From the NCBI GenBank assembly GCA_963737145.1, contig CAVTRO010000004.1:62001-126000 (forward strand): 64,000 nt of DNA, read 5' to 3'. Shown here one piece after another: positions 27,001 to 36,260 of this stretch. Position 1 is the first letter of the stretch; each line of letters starts with the position of its first letter. Source of the DNA: AP-15 sp963737145 (GTDB lineage Bacteria > Pseudomonadota > Alphaproteobacteria > ATCC43930 > CGMCC-115725). The notes below the pieces were generated by a model, which saw only the letters and a list, made by a program, of their open reading frames with translations, ran no database searches and was not told where the DNA came from. A program made the position numbers and the translations under genes.

Positions 27001-28113
27001 ATGGAAACGATCGAGCGGCTGCGCGTCGAGCTCGGCGATCGAGGCTACGACATCCTGGTGGGACCTCGGCTGATCGAGCGCGCCGGCCGCGAGATGCTCC
27101 CTCTGATGCGGCGCCGCCACGCCGTTGTCGTCTCCGACGAAATCGTCGCTGGACACTACCTCGCCGCTCTGCGGGACAGCCTCTCCGAGGCGGGGATCGC
27201 CCATCATTCCGTGCTTCTGCAGCCGGGCGAGGAAACCAAGGATCTGGCTCACTTCGGCAAGCTGGCCGAGGACATTCTGGCGATCGGCATCGAGCGCGGC
27301 TCGATGCTGGTGGCGCTCGGCGGCGGAGTGGTCGGCGACATCACCGGGTTCGCCGCCGCGACCTTGTTGCGCGGCGTCGACTTCGTGCAGATCCCGACGA
27401 CCCTGCTGGCGCAGGTCGACAGCTCGGTCGGCGGCAAGACCGGGATCAACACCCGTACCGGCAAGAACCTGATCGGCGCCTTCTACCAGCCTCGCCTGGT
27501 GCTCGCCGACAGCTCGGTCCTGACGAGCCTGCCGCGGCGCGAATTGCTCGCCGGCTATGCCGAAATCGTCAAATACGGCCTCATCCGCGACGCTGAATTT
27601 TTCGCCTGGCTCGAAGCCGATGGTCACCAGGTTTGTGCGCTCGCGCCGGAGCCGTTGCGGCGCGCGGTGCTGACCAGCTGCGCGATGAAAGCCGAGATCG
27701 TCGCCGGCGACGAGCGCGAGGAGGGCGACCGGGCGCTCCTCAATTTCGGCCACACCTTCGGGCACGCCCTGGAGGCCGAGACCGGGTTCAGCTCGCGCCT
27801 GCTGCACGGCGAAGCGGTGGCGCTCGGCATGGTTCTCGCGACCGACTTCGCCGCCAAGCTCGGGCTCGTGACGGCGGAGGATGCGCTGCGGGTGCGCCGT
27901 CACCTCGAAGACTGCGGCTTGCCGACGCGCCTGGCCGAGATCGGCCTGACCGGCATCCCGGCCGACCGCCTGCTCGGCCATATGAGCAAAGACAAGAAGG
28001 TCCGCGACGGCCGCATCACCCTGATCCTGCCGCGCCGCATCGGCGACGCCTTCGTCATGAAAGACGCTCCGATCGACCCGCTGCGCGATTTCCTCACCGT
28101 TGCCGCGGCTTGA
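27001..28113 (+). CDS. aroB: 3-dehydroquinate synthase
   Basis: The 370-residue enzyme has the NAD-binding LVALGGGVVGDITGFAAATLLRG, substrate contacts in QVDSSVGGKTGINTRTGKN, zinc ligands in AEIVKYGLI, NFGHTFGHALEAE and LLHGEAVALGM, and the late MSKDKKVRDGRITLILP. It converts DAHP to 3-dehydroquinate. ATG 27001 follows GAGGAAAA. It overlaps nothing and ends 10 bp from the convergent peptide-binding protein gene, with no obvious terminator between. Confidence 0.95.
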   Translation: METIERLRVELGDRGYDILVGPRLIERAGREMLPLMRRRHAVVVSDEIVAGHYLAALRDSLSEAGIAHHSVLLQPGEETKDLAHFGKLAEDILAIGIERGSMLVALGGGVVGDITGFAAATLLRGVDFVQIPTTLLAQVDSSVGGKTGINTRTGKNLIGAFYQPRLVLADSSVLTSLPRRELLAGYAEIVKYGLIRDAEFFAWLEADGHQVCALAPEPLRRAVLTSCAMKAEIVAGDEREEGDRALLNFGHTFGHALEAETGFSSRLLHGEAVALGMVLATDFAAKLGLVTAEDALRVRRHLEDCGLPTRLAEIGLTGIPADRLLGHMSKDKKVRDGRITLILPRRIGDAFVMKDAPIDPLRDFLTVAAA

Positions 28114-28122
28114 GGACTTGGG

Positions 28123-29811
28123 TCAGGCCTTGTCCAGCCAGAACGTGTCGAACCGGACTACGTCGTAGATGCCGAAATAATCTTTTGGATTGTGGCCCTT
28201 CACGTAATTGTACCAGACATCGAGGATGTTCTCCCATGCAACAGGCACCAATGGAGGATCCTGCTCCATGATGTCCTCGGCTTGCCGGATCAGCGCCAGA
28301 CGCTTGCCGGTGTCGGTTTCGACGTCGATCTGATCCACCAGCTTGTCAAACTCGGCATTGTGCCAGAAGGAATAGTTCTGGGGCCCATCGGTGCGGTACC
28401 AAGCGTTGAAGTAATCGGAAGGGTCGAGCAGGGTCGAGACGATGGCGCCGACCGCCAGATCGTAGTTGCCGGCGGTCGCGTCAGCGAACCAGACGGATTC
28501 GACGACCGTGCGCAGGTTGGATTGAATACCCGCCTCCCGCAACATCGCCTGGATGGCTTGGCCAAAGAGCTTGTGATGGTTGAGGTCCCGCACCATGAAA
28601 TCCAGCGGCCGCATATTGCTCTGGCCGGCGGAGGCCAATAGGGATTTCGCCTCCTTGATCGCGGCGCCGGAATCATCCTGATAGCCGAGCCGCTTGGCGA
28701 GTTGGTCCTTGGGCGTCGCGAACTCGGAAAACGGGTAGATGAACCCTCCCGTCATCAGCGGCGAGACGTCCTTGACGACGTCCACGAGGACCTGCTTGTC
28801 GCACAGCAGATGCATGGCGCGCCTGACACGCGGGTCATCGAAGGGCTGCCTTTTGGCATTTAGCCAGACCGCGTGAATGACACTCTGATAGAATTTCGCG
28901 GTGGAGAGCCCAGGAATTGCCGCCGCCTTGCGGGCGGTGGCCGGGTCGAGCGCGCGGGCGTAATCCACTCGGCCCGACAGAATTGCGGACCCGAGCTCCG
29001 GGGAAAACGGCAAGAGATTGTAGAATTCGATGCCATCGAGGTAGGGCAGGCCTTTATTCCAGTAGTTCGGGTTCCTCTCCATGACCCACACCTCGTTCTC
29101 GACGCGGCGCTGCGTCTTGAAGGGACCGGTGCCCGGGATGTTCAGGATTTTGCGCAGATCGTAATTGTTCTCTTCCAGCGCCTTTTTGCTGTAGATCACG
29201 TTCCAGCCGCTGGCGAAGGCCGACATCATGAAATTGACGGAGCGCGGGGCGGAAAGCTTGAATTCGATCGTGTACTTGTCGCGCGCATTGATCTCGCTGA
29301 CCGCCCTGAACAGCGGCGTGCGCGGGATGCTGATCCCGGCGGGTGGTTTGGCGATGCGGTCGAACGTCGCCTTTACGTCGACCGATGTGAAATCCGTCTC
29401 GTCGTGAAACTGGATGCCCTGGCGCAGGTGAAATGTGTAGGTCTTGCCGTCCTTGGCGATTTCCCAGCTATGCGCCAGATCGGGGACGATGCTCTTGCCG
29501 CTGTCCCGCGGATCACGCCGGATCATATTGTCGAACATGCAGCCCTGAGTGCCGATGTTGCCGACAGTGCCCGATTGATGCACATCGAAATGCGGCGGGC
29601 GATTGAGAATGCCGTAGCGCATCACCCCGCCCCGCCTTGGATTGGGCTCCGGCGCCGCCATCTGAAATTTCGAGCCGTCGTACTCCAGCGGAATATCGGC
29701 GGCGAGCCCATAGCGCGGCGCCAAACCATAAGCCCCCATCAACGCGGCGGCGCTGCCGAGAAGCATGTCGCGGCGGGACCAATTGGTATGCGCGGGGTGA
29801 TTATTATTCAT
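28123..29811 (-). CDS. Family 5 extracellular solute-binding protein (peptide ABC type), Tat signal
   Basis: The N-terminus carries a twin-arginine motif (WSRRDMLLGSAAALMGA). The mature part is a family 5 binding protein: DLAHSWEIAKDGKTYTFHLR, GIQFHDETDFTSVDVKATFDRI, IPGTGPFK, NPNYWNKGLPYLDGIEF and FDDPRVRRAMHLLCDK. It binds peptides, nickel chelates or similar in the periplasm. No permease or ATPase gene is adjacent, so it is an orphan in this window; the YejE/YejF pair at 13-15.8 kb is the nearest matching transporter, but the link is speculative. ATG 29811 is chosen for the complete signal. Confidence 0.88.
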   Translation of the reverse strand: MNNNHPAHTNWSRRDMLLGSAAALMGAYGLAPRYGLAADIPLEYDGSKFQMAAPEPNPRRGGVMRYGILNRPPHFDVHQSGTVGNIGTQGCMFDNMIRRDPRDSGKSIVPDLAHSWEIAKDGKTYTFHLRQGIQFHDETDFTSVDVKATFDRIAKPPAGISIPRTPLFRAVSEINARDKYTIEFKLSAPRSVNFMMSAFASGWNVIYSKKALEENNYDLRKILNIPGTGPFKTQRRVENEVWVMERNPNYWNKGLPYLDGIEFYNLLPFSPELGSAILSGRVDYARALDPATARKAAAIPGLSTAKFYQSVIHAVWLNAKRQPFDDPRVRRAMHLLCDKQVLVDVVKDVSPLMTGGFIYPFSEFATPKDQLAKRLGYQDDSGAAIKEAKSLLASAGQSNMRPLDFMVRDLNHHKLFGQAIQAMLREAGIQSNLRTVVESVWFADATAGNYDLAVGAIVSTLLDPSDYFNAWYRTDGPQNYSFWHNAEFDKLVDQIDVETDTGKRLALIRQAEDIMEQDPPLVPVAWENILDVWYNYVKGHNPKDYFGIYDVVRFDTFWLDKA

Positions 29812-29935
29812 GATGCCGGTACCTCCCTTTAGATTTTTGCTGAACGTCTTTTATGCGACCTTTCCCCGTGGGCTACACGCCCACAGGGCAAGCACCTCGC
29901 GATGACCGAGCGCAAATCTCGCGTGCGTCTCTAAA

Positions 29936-30211
29936 CTAGCGGATGTCTTCGCCCGGGGCGAGCGTCGTTAGCGACAGCGCATGGACGCGGGTCGCCAGTT
30001 CGTCAGTCAAGGCGTCGTAGACGAGCCGTTGGCGCGCCACGCGGCTCTGTCCGATAAAAGCGGCGGAGGCGATCGTGACGGCGAAATGCGTTTCGCCGCC
30101 CGGACGCGCCCCTTCATGTCCGATATGGAGATGCGACTGGTCCTCGACCTCGAGACGGGTCGGAGCGAACCTCTCAGTCAGCTTGCGGCGGATCGTGTCG
30201 GCAACCGACAT
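29936..30211 (-). CDS. bolA: BolA family protein
   Basis: ATG 30211 gives 91 residues with the BolA fold: MSVADTIRRKLTERFAPTRLEVEDQSHLHIGHEG, then THFAVTIASAAFIGQSRVARQRLVY and HALSLTTLAPGE. The conserved HxxH-like histidines (SHLHIGHEG) can share an Fe-S cluster with a monothiol glutaredoxin. The start lies two bases after the HAD gene stop, so the two are one transcript. Confidence 0.9.
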   Translation of the reverse strand: MSVADTIRRKLTERFAPTRLEVEDQSHLHIGHEGARPGGETHFAVTIASAAFIGQSRVARQRLVYDALTDELATRVHALSLTTLAPGEDIR

Positions 30212-30212
30212 C

Positions 30213-30914
30213 TTATTCCGGCCGCGGGAGGCCGACGCCAGCCATCGCGGCGCCGGTGAGGAACGCGCCGAGGTCCTCGACGACATGGTGAATATGGTCG
30301 CCCGCGCTGCCGTCGACGGCCCAATCGGCCGAATTGCGCACCCAGGCCGTAGTCATGCCGAGAGCGGCGGCCGGGGCCAGGTTTCGCGCAATGTCCTCGA
30401 CCATCAGCGCGGTGCCGGGGCTCACCTCGTGCCGCCGCAGCAATTCGTGATAACCGGCGAGCGCCGGCTTTGGATCATAGCCGGCGGCGGCGATGTCGAC
30501 GACGCCGCAGAACGAGCCGGCAATGCCGAGGTGGTCGAGGAGCCGCTCGGCATGACGCTGCGAGCCGTTGGTGTGGACGATCTTGCGGCCGGGCAATCTC
30601 GCCAACGCCTCGACGAGAACCGGGTCCGGCGGCACGCAGGCGAGGTCGATCTCGTGCACATAGGCGAGAAAATCCTCCGGGTCGATCCGGTTCACGGTCA
30701 TCAGACCGCGCATCGTCGTTCCGTGCTCGCGGAAATAGGTCTTTTGCACGATCAGCGCCGCTTCCGGCGACAGGCCCAGCCGGTCGGCGATGAAGCCCGT
30801 CATGCGCGCGTGGATCTGGTCGAAGAGCCGGCATGAGGCGGGATAGAGCGTGTTGTCGAGATCGAAGATCCAGGTCTCGATTTCGACCAACGGCCGACCG
30901 CGTGCAGCAATCAT
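30213..30914 (-). CDS. HAD-superfamily pyrimidine 5'-nucleotidase-like hydrolase
   Basis: Starting at ATG 30914, the protein has HAD motif I (WIFDLDNTLYP), motif II (KIVHTNGS), and motifs III/IV (YDPKPAL, then MVEDIARNLAPAAALGMTTAWV). The FDQIHARMTGFIADRLGLS cap and YFREHGTTMRGLM are those of the SDT1/PPN-type pyrimidine nucleotidase group. The longer open frame to 31001 translates an upstream palindromic repeat and is not part of the gene. It lies between argB and bolA. Confidence 0.87.
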   Translation of the reverse strand: MIAARGRPLVEIETWIFDLDNTLYPASCRLFDQIHARMTGFIADRLGLSPEAALIVQKTYFREHGTTMRGLMTVNRIDPEDFLAYVHEIDLACVPPDPVLVEALARLPGRKIVHTNGSQRHAERLLDHLGIAGSFCGVVDIAAAGYDPKPALAGYHELLRRHEVSPGTALMVEDIARNLAPAAALGMTTAWVRNSADWAVDGSAGDHIHHVVEDLGAFLTGAAMAGVGLPRPE

Positions 30915-30916
30915 CA

Positions 30917-31075
30917 GATGCTCCCTCTCCGCCCCTCGGGGCGGAGAGGGTCGGAGTGAGGTGGGGGAAACCCACGAGTTGGAAACCGCGGCATGGCCCA
31001 CCTCACCCTCCCGTCGCTGCCGCGCCGGGCCCCTCTCTCTCCCCCCGAAAGCGGGCGAAGAGGGACTTAGCGTTC
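30917..31075. repeat. CCCTCTCC-type palindromic element between argB and the HAD gene
   Basis: CCCTCTCCGCCCCTCGGGGCGGAGAGGG forms a long hairpin at about 30921-30948; GAGGTGGG and CCCACCTC arms lie further right, and a CCCCTCTCTCTCCCCCC block near 31030 ends it. The unit belongs to the same family as the hairpin at 18840 and the in-frame copies in the cyclase genes. Confidence 0.75.
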
Positions 31076-31104
31076 GGCCGAAATGTGTTGTGCATGGCTC
31101 AGCC

Positions 31105-32022
31105 TCAACCGGCCCGGATCAATGTTCCCGCGCCTTCAGTAAACAGTTCGAGCAAAATCGCGTGCCGCACCCGGCCGTCGACGATGACCGCGGCCTCGAC
31201 CCCGCCATCGACCGCGTCGAGACAGGTTTCGATCTTGGGGATCATGCCGCCATTGATGACGCCTTCCGCGATCAGCTGCCGCGCCCTGCCGGCGGTGAGC
31301 TCCGCGATCAGCTTCCTGTCGGCATCAAGCACCCCGGCGACGTCGGTCAGCAGCAAGAGCCGCGTCGCCTTGACCGCTGCGGCAACCGCGCCGGCCACGG
31401 TGTCGGCGTTGATATTGTAAGTCTCGCCCTGCGCGCCGACGCCGATCGGCGCGATTACCGGGATGATGTCGGATTGCTTGAAGGTGTCGAGCACCCCCGA
31501 GGCGATCCGCTGCGGCTCGCCGACAAAGCCGAGGTCGATCTCGGTCCTGACGCCGCGTTCGGTTCGGGTGCGCACCAGTTTTCTCGCTTCGATCAGCCCG
31601 CCATCCTTGCCGGTTAGGCCGATCGCACAGCCGCCCTCGGCGTTGATCGCCGAGACGAGCTGTTTGTTGATCGTCCCGGCCAAAACCATTTCGACGACTT
31701 CCATCGTCTCGCCGTCGGTCACGCGCAAGCCGTCGACGGTGCGGGTCTCGATGCCGAGCCGCTTCAGCATATGGGCGATCTGCGGCCCGCCGCCGTGCAC
31801 GACGATCGGATTGATGCCTACCTGCTTCAACAACACGACGTCGCGCGCGAATGAATCCTCGGACATGCCATCGGCCATGGCATGGCCGCCATATTTGACG
31901 ACCAAGGTTTGGCCGGCATAGCGGCGCATATAGGGCAGCGCCTGCGCGAGGACGGCGGCCTTGACGACCGGGTCCGGGTTGGGCTCCGGGGCGAGTGTGG
32001 GGGGCCGGGTATCTGGGCTCAT
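31105..32022 (-). CDS. argB: Acetylglutamate kinase
   Basis: Amino-acid-kinase fold with VVKYGGHAM (phosphate-binding lysine), PIVVHGGGPQI, KDGGLIEARKL, INADTVAGAVAAAVKATRLLLLTDV and VINGGMIPKIETCLDAV. It phosphorylates N-acetylglutamate in arginine synthesis. ATG 32022 (MSPDTRPPTL) is preferred over 32034; both are possible. It follows engB by 13 bp in the conserved yidC-engB-argB order. Confidence 0.94.
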   Translation of the reverse strand: MSPDTRPPTLAPEPNPDPVVKAAVLAQALPYMRRYAGQTLVVKYGGHAMADGMSEDSFARDVVLLKQVGINPIVVHGGGPQIAHMLKRLGIETRTVDGLRVTDGETMEVVEMVLAGTINKQLVSAINAEGGCAIGLTGKDGGLIEARKLVRTRTERGVRTEIDLGFVGEPQRIASGVLDTFKQSDIIPVIAPIGVGAQGETYNINADTVAGAVAAAVKATRLLLLTDVAGVLDADRKLIAELTAGRARQLIAEGVINGGMIPKIETCLDAVDGGVEAAVIVDGRVRHAILLELFTEGAGTLIRAG

Positions 32023-32035
32023 CGCGCCGCGCACT

Positions 32036-32728
32036 CTATCGTGATTGCTTCACGGGAAACGCAAAATTGGCCAGAGTCTCGCGCAATTCTGCAATGCCGC
32101 GGCGATCGAGCGCGCTCGTCAGATGGATCTCGGGGTGCGCCGGGACATGGGGGGCCAGCTCGGCCCTGAGTTTGTCGAGAACCGGCGCGAGCTCACCCTT
32201 GCCGGCCTTATCGGCCTTGGTCAGAACCACCTGGTAGGACACCCCGGCATCGTCGAGCATGCGCATCAGCGGACGGTCCACCTCCTTGATGCCGTGACGT
32301 GCATCGATCAGCAAGCAGACCCGGCGCAGGGTGGCGCGGGTCTGCAGGTAGTGCCGCACCAGGCTGGTCCAGCTCTTGACGGCGGATTTCGGTGCCTCGG
32401 CATAGCCATAGCCCGGGAGGTCGACGAGCATCAGCCGGCCGCCGAGATTAAAGAAGTTGATCTGGCGTGTGCGTCCAGGGGTATTGGAAATCCGCGCGAG
32501 CGTGCGGCGGCCGGTCAGCGCGTTGACGAGGGTCGACTTCCCGACATTGGATCGGCCGGCAAACGCGATCTCGGGCAATCCCTCGGCGGGGAGCGCCGAC
32601 GGGCTCGGCGCGCCCGCGATGAAGCGGGCCTCCGCAGCAAAGAGCCGCCGGCCGGCCTCGGCCAAGCCGGCCTCGGGCTCGCGCGGAGGAAAGATCAGGC
32701 GGCGCCCGCGCGGTGCATGATCGTCCAT
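32036..32728 (-). CDS. engB: Ribosome biogenesis GTPase YsxC/EngB
   Basis: G1 (AGRSNVGKSTLVNAL), G2 (TPGRTRQINFF), G3 (DLPGYGYA), G4 (TKADK) and G5 (TSALDRRG) are all present in a 230-residue protein. EngB assists assembly of the 50S subunit. ATG 32728 lies inside the last codons of yidC, a 34-bp overlap, suggesting translational coupling. The longer frame to 32911 only reads yidC out of frame. Confidence 0.94.
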   Translation of the reverse strand: MDDHAPRGRRLIFPPREPEAGLAEAGRRLFAAEARFIAGAPSPSALPAEGLPEIAFAGRSNVGKSTLVNALTGRRTLARISNTPGRTRQINFFNLGGRLMLVDLPGYGYAEAPKSAVKSWTSLVRHYLQTRATLRRVCLLIDARHGIKEVDRPLMRMLDDAGVSYQVVLTKADKAGKGELAPVLDKLRAELAPHVPAHPEIHLTSALDRRGIAELRETLANFAFPVKQSR

Positions 32729-34431
32729 TGCTGGGCGATGCTGAGCAGATTGTTCCACGCCCAATAGATGACGAGGCCCGCCGGGAAGGCGGCGAGCATA
32801 TAGGTAAAAACGATAGGCAGCAGCATGAACATCCGCGCTTGCACCGGGTCGACGGGCTGCGGGTTGAGCTTTTGCTGCAGGAACATCGTCAACCCCATGA
32901 TCAGCGGCCACGCGCCGATCATCAGGATATGTGGCGGGGCAAACGGCAACAGCCCGAAGAGGTTGGCAAACGAGGTCGGGTCCGGTGCCGATAGGTCGTG
33001 AATCCAGCCGAAGAACGGTGCGTGCCGCATCTCGATCGTGACGAACAGCACCTTATAGAGGGAGAAGAAGACCGGGATCTGGATGACGATCGGCAGGCAC
33101 CCCGCCATCGGGTTGGCCCCGACGCGTTTATAGAGCGCCATCATCTCCTGCTGCTGCCGGGCCTTGTCATCGGGGAAGCGCTCCCGCAGCTTTTGTATTT
33201 CCGGCTGCAGCAGCTTCATCTTGCTCATTGCGTTATAGGATTTGTTCGCGAGCGGGAAGAAGAGCAGCTTGACGCAGAAGGTGAACAGCAGGATCGCCAA
33301 GCCGAAATTGCCGAGGAGCGCTTCGAGGACCAGCAGGATCCGAAAAATCGGTTTCGTCAGGAACCAGAACCAGCCGAAATCGATCGCGTAATCGAAGAGC
33401 GGGATACCCGACGCCGCATAGGACTGCAGCAGATTGAGTTCCTTAGCGCCGGCGAAGAAACGGGCCGATGTCGAGGCGGTCCCACCGGCGGGCACCGTGA
33501 TTAGATTGCCGGTGTAATCGACCTGATAGTGGTCGATATGGTCAGGGCCGACGGCCTTGCGGAACTGCGCCTTCATCGTCTCACCCTGCGGCGGGACCAG
33601 CGCGGTCAGCCAATATTTGTCGGTAAAGCCGAGCCAGCCTCCGGCGGAGGTGAGATCGGTAGGCTTATCCGGCGTGAGCGATGCGTATTTCACGTCGCGA
33701 ATTGCGCCGTCGAGATAACCGATCGGTCCTTCGTACAAGATGTAATAGCCGGAAACCGGCGGTGTGCCGCTACGGCTGATCAATCCGTAAGGCGTCAGCT
33801 TGACTGGCATCGAGCCGGTATTCTTTACGGTGTCGTCGACGGTGAACATGTAATTCCTGTCGACGCTGATCGTGCGCGTGAACGTCAACCCTTCGCCGTT
33901 GTCCCATACCAAGGTCAGCGGATGGTCGGGGGTCAGCTGATCGCCCGATGTCGTCCATTTGGTATCGGCGCCGGGCAGTTTTACGCCGGGCGTCTCCGCC
34001 CAGCCAAATTCGGCGAAGTAGGCGTCCGCGGCGCCAGGCGGCTGCAGCAGCACGACCTCCTGGCTCTTCGGACTCACCGTCTCGTGGTAATTCGCGAGGG
34101 TCAGGTCATCGATCCGGGCGCCGACGAGGTCGATCGAGCCATGCAGACTCGGCGTATCGATCTTGATCCGCGGCTGTTGGGCGATGACCGCCTCCCGCGG
34201 CTCGCCGGCCGGCCCGGGCGCTACCCCGGGCGCATTGGACGCCGGGGCATTCGCCGTGGACGTCGCCGGACCGGGAGGTGCCGATTGGCCCGGGATTGCA
34301 GGGGCCGTAACCGATGTCCCGCCGGTTGGCGGGGCCGGCTGCGGCGGGCGCAGGCGCTCGAACGCGAACTGAAAAGCGATCAGGATCCCGACCGAGAGCA
34401 CGATCGCGATGAGGAGATTGCGTTGTTCCAT
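32695..34431 (-). CDS. yidC: Membrane protein insertase YidC
   Basis: The 578-residue protein has an N-terminal helix (NLLIAIVLSVGILIAFQFAF), a periplasmic beta-rich P1 domain (about residues 75-345) and the five-helix insertase core from FDYAIDFGWFWFLTKPIFRI. The core includes KSYNAMSKMKLLQPEIQKLRE, AGCLPIVIQIPVFFSLYKVL and IYWAWNNLLSIAQQ. It inserts inner-membrane proteins, alone or with Sec. A Pro/Ala-rich linker follows the first helix. It is the second gene after yidD and starts at ATG 34431. Confidence 0.95.
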   Translation of the reverse strand: MEQRNLLIAIVLSVGILIAFQFAFERLRPPQPAPPTGGTSVTAPAIPGQSAPPGPATSTANAPASNAPGVAPGPAGEPREAVIAQQPRIKIDTPSLHGSIDLVGARIDDLTLANYHETVSPKSQEVVLLQPPGAADAYFAEFGWAETPGVKLPGADTKWTTSGDQLTPDHPLTLVWDNGEGLTFTRTISVDRNYMFTVDDTVKNTGSMPVKLTPYGLISRSGTPPVSGYYILYEGPIGYLDGAIRDVKYASLTPDKPTDLTSAGGWLGFTDKYWLTALVPPQGETMKAQFRKAVGPDHIDHYQVDYTGNLITVPAGGTASTSARFFAGAKELNLLQSYAASGIPLFDYAIDFGWFWFLTKPIFRILLVLEALLGNFGLAILLFTFCVKLLFFPLANKSYNAMSKMKLLQPEIQKLRERFPDDKARQQQEMMALYKRVGANPMAGCLPIVIQIPVFFSLYKVLFVTIEMRHAPFFGWIHDLSAPDPTSFANLFGLLPFAPPHILMIGAWPLIMGLTMFLQQKLNPQPVDPVQARMFMLLPIVFTYMLAAFPAGLVIYWAWNNLLSIAQQWTIMHRAGAA

Positions 34432-34469
34432 CTTGTGTTGGTTAGTCCCAAGGACCGGGCAAGAAAGGC

Positions 34470-34721
34470 TTAGGCGTCCGCGCCTGCGCGCCGGCGGTCG
34501 AAGGCGCCGGGCGCAGGAACCGGATCATAACCGCTCCCTCCCCACGGGTGGCAACGGGCCACGCGTCGGAGCGCGAGAATGGACCCGCGCAAGGCGCCGT
34601 GACGTTCGATCGCTTCCGCGGCATATTCCGAGCAGCTCGGCAGATACCGACAGGACGGCAGCAGCAGCGGTGACACGAAAAGCTGGTAAGCGCGAACCGC
34701 GCCTCTGAGAGCTAGGCTCAT
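34470..34721 (-). CDS. yidD: Membrane protein insertion efficiency factor YidD
   Basis: The short protein has the YidD motif: AYQLFVSPLLLPSCRYLPSCSEYAAEAI, then HPWGGSGYDPVP, with three conserved cysteines. It aids membrane insertion near YidC. ATG 34721 (MSLALRGAVRAYQ) fits the family better than the upstream ATG at 34748. In most bacteria rnpA precedes it directly; here a spacer and a ferritin-like gene on the other strand intervene. Confidence 0.9.
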   Translation of the reverse strand: MSLALRGAVRAYQLFVSPLLLPSCRYLPSCSEYAAEAIERHGALRGSILALRRVARCHPWGGSGYDPVPAPGAFDRRRAGADA

Positions 34722-34748
34722 TGCCCCCGCACGATTTTGCCGTTCCAT

Positions 34749-35272
34749 CCCATCACTCCTGCGCGGCGCGGCAACACATCGAGACGGCAGTGGGCGCCGC
34801 GCGCAGCCAAAACCCCGGGGCTCGCGCGGCCCCTCACCACCGGGGTGTTTGGGTCGTCGGGGCGGCCGAATGTGCGCGATTGCGATCAGGTTTTACCAAC
34901 ACTTCGGTTCAGGGTGAACCCGCCCCATAGGGGTATGGGGAAGCGCCGACCACTGGGCGCGCCGCTTTCAACGGGCCCCGCTGTCTTGCGGGCACGACAA
35001 CGAAAGAAAATCGGAGCGAACCTTCGGCCTTACAACCCCGCCGGGCAAGGAAATCAAGACCGGCCGGCCGAGAGGATCGGTTGCTTTCGCGTTTGGCGCA
35101 GCAAACACCCGGCCGATCAGATCCTAATCGGCTCAGAACCGAAGTGGCGCTTGCGAGTGGAGTTGTTCCACTATTAAGTACGTGCGGTCGCGTCGCGTGA
35201 GACACGATTCTGACGCGCGCTTGACGTATCGGGGGTATTCGCGACTAACCGTTCCAGCGGGCAAGGAGCATC
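34749..35272. other. Spacer of about 520 bp between yidD and the ferritin-like gene
   Basis: The two flanking genes diverge, so promoters for both should lie here. On the right, TTGAC at about 35221 precedes the ferritin-like gene, but no good -10 pair is clear; AAGGAG at 35263 is its ribosome site. A GGGCCCCGCTGTCTTGCGGGC stem-like segment lies near 34975. No gene is supported. This segment has no counterpart in the usual rnpA-yidD arrangement. Confidence 0.55.
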
Positions 35273-36223
35273 ATGTCGGAGGCGATCGAAAGAGGGGGAG
35301 CCGCGCTCGATCTAAATGCCGCCGAAGTCCGCGCCGCCGACCGTGCCGCCCGGACATGGGAAGCCGGCGAGAGCGGCCCGATCGTTCTCGGCAGCGAGGC
35401 GCACAAGCGAGCCTTCTGCCGCATGCTGCTGGACACGCATAATCCGTATCGACCGTCGATTGTCGATTGGCCCGCTCTCGACGCCGAGGCGCGCGATCGC
35501 CTGGTCAGCCTGCCGATCTGGGACATCGCGATGCAGACCGAAGGCAACGCGAGCCTGCGCGTACTGAGCTACGCCAACACGATTTCCGACCCGCTGTTGC
35601 GGGAAGCGGTCGAAATCGACGGTTTCGAGGAAACCCGACACAAGCAGGTTCTGTCGAACCTCGTCGCGGCCTATGGCATCCGCCTTGCGCCGGAGCCCGA
35701 ATACCTGCCGCCCAAAAACCCGGAATGGGCGTTCCTGCTCGCCGGCTTTTGCGAATGCGTCGACACCTTCTTCGCCTTTGGCCTGTTCGCGCTGGCCAAA
35801 CGGTCTGGCTTCTTTCCGCCCGACCTCGTGGACACCTTCGAGCCGGTCGTGCAGGAGGAAGGCCGTCATATAATCTTCTTCGTCAACTGGGTGGCGTGGC
35901 AGCGGCGCAACCTGCCGGTATGGCGGCGCATTCTTTTTGCGGCCAAGATCGCTTCGGTGTGGGCATTCCTCGTCTGGGAGAGGATTGGGTTCGCCCGAGG
36001 TCTGGATGGCGAGGCTGAAGCGCAGCCGGGGAGCACCTCTCAGGACAACAATTTCGTGTTCACCGGCAGCCGGGCGATCGGCAGCGGAAATGTCTCGGCC
36101 GGCATGGTCATCGACATTTGTCTGAGTGAAAACGAGCGCCGCTTTGCCGGCTATGATCCGCGACTGCTGCGGCCTCGGTTGATGCCGCGCCTGATGCGCT
36201 TCGCCCGACGCTTTATCCGATAG
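35273..36223 (+). CDS. Ferritin-like di-iron protein, paralogue 1
   Basis: The 316-residue protein carries a full ferritin-like carboxylate set: Glu in MQTEGNA, ExxH in FEETRHKQVL, Glu in GFCECVDTFFAFG and ExxH in QEEGRHIIFFVNW. These four helices with spacing about 40, 75 and 45 residues fit a di-iron oxygenase or oxidase. Hydrophobic stretches (LFAAKIASVWAFLVW) suggest membrane contact. The C-terminus (ICLSENERRFAGYDPRLLRPRL) is shared with paralogue 2. ATG 35273 follows AAGGAG. It lies between yidD and rnpA on the opposite strand and resembles the gene at 37003 along its length. Its substrate is unknown. Confidence 0.78.
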   Translation: MSEAIERGGAALDLNAAEVRAADRAARTWEAGESGPIVLGSEAHKRAFCRMLLDTHNPYRPSIVDWPALDAEARDRLVSLPIWDIAMQTEGNASLRVLSYANTISDPLLREAVEIDGFEETRHKQVLSNLVAAYGIRLAPEPEYLPPKNPEWAFLLAGFCECVDTFFAFGLFALAKRSGFFPPDLVDTFEPVVQEEGRHIIFFVNWVAWQRRNLPVWRRILFAAKIASVWAFLVWERIGFARGLDGEAEAQPGSTSQDNNFVFTGSRAIGSGNVSAGMVIDICLSENERRFAGYDPRLLRPRLMPRLMRFARRFIR

Positions 36224-36260
36224 CAAGGCTGGACGGTACCCCTCGCCGGCGCGTGGCCGA

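Noticed and set aside
34749..35177. Plus-strand frames of 69 and 146 residues between yidD and the ferritin-like gene
   Set aside because: No family features, no convincing start, and composition typical of chance frames.
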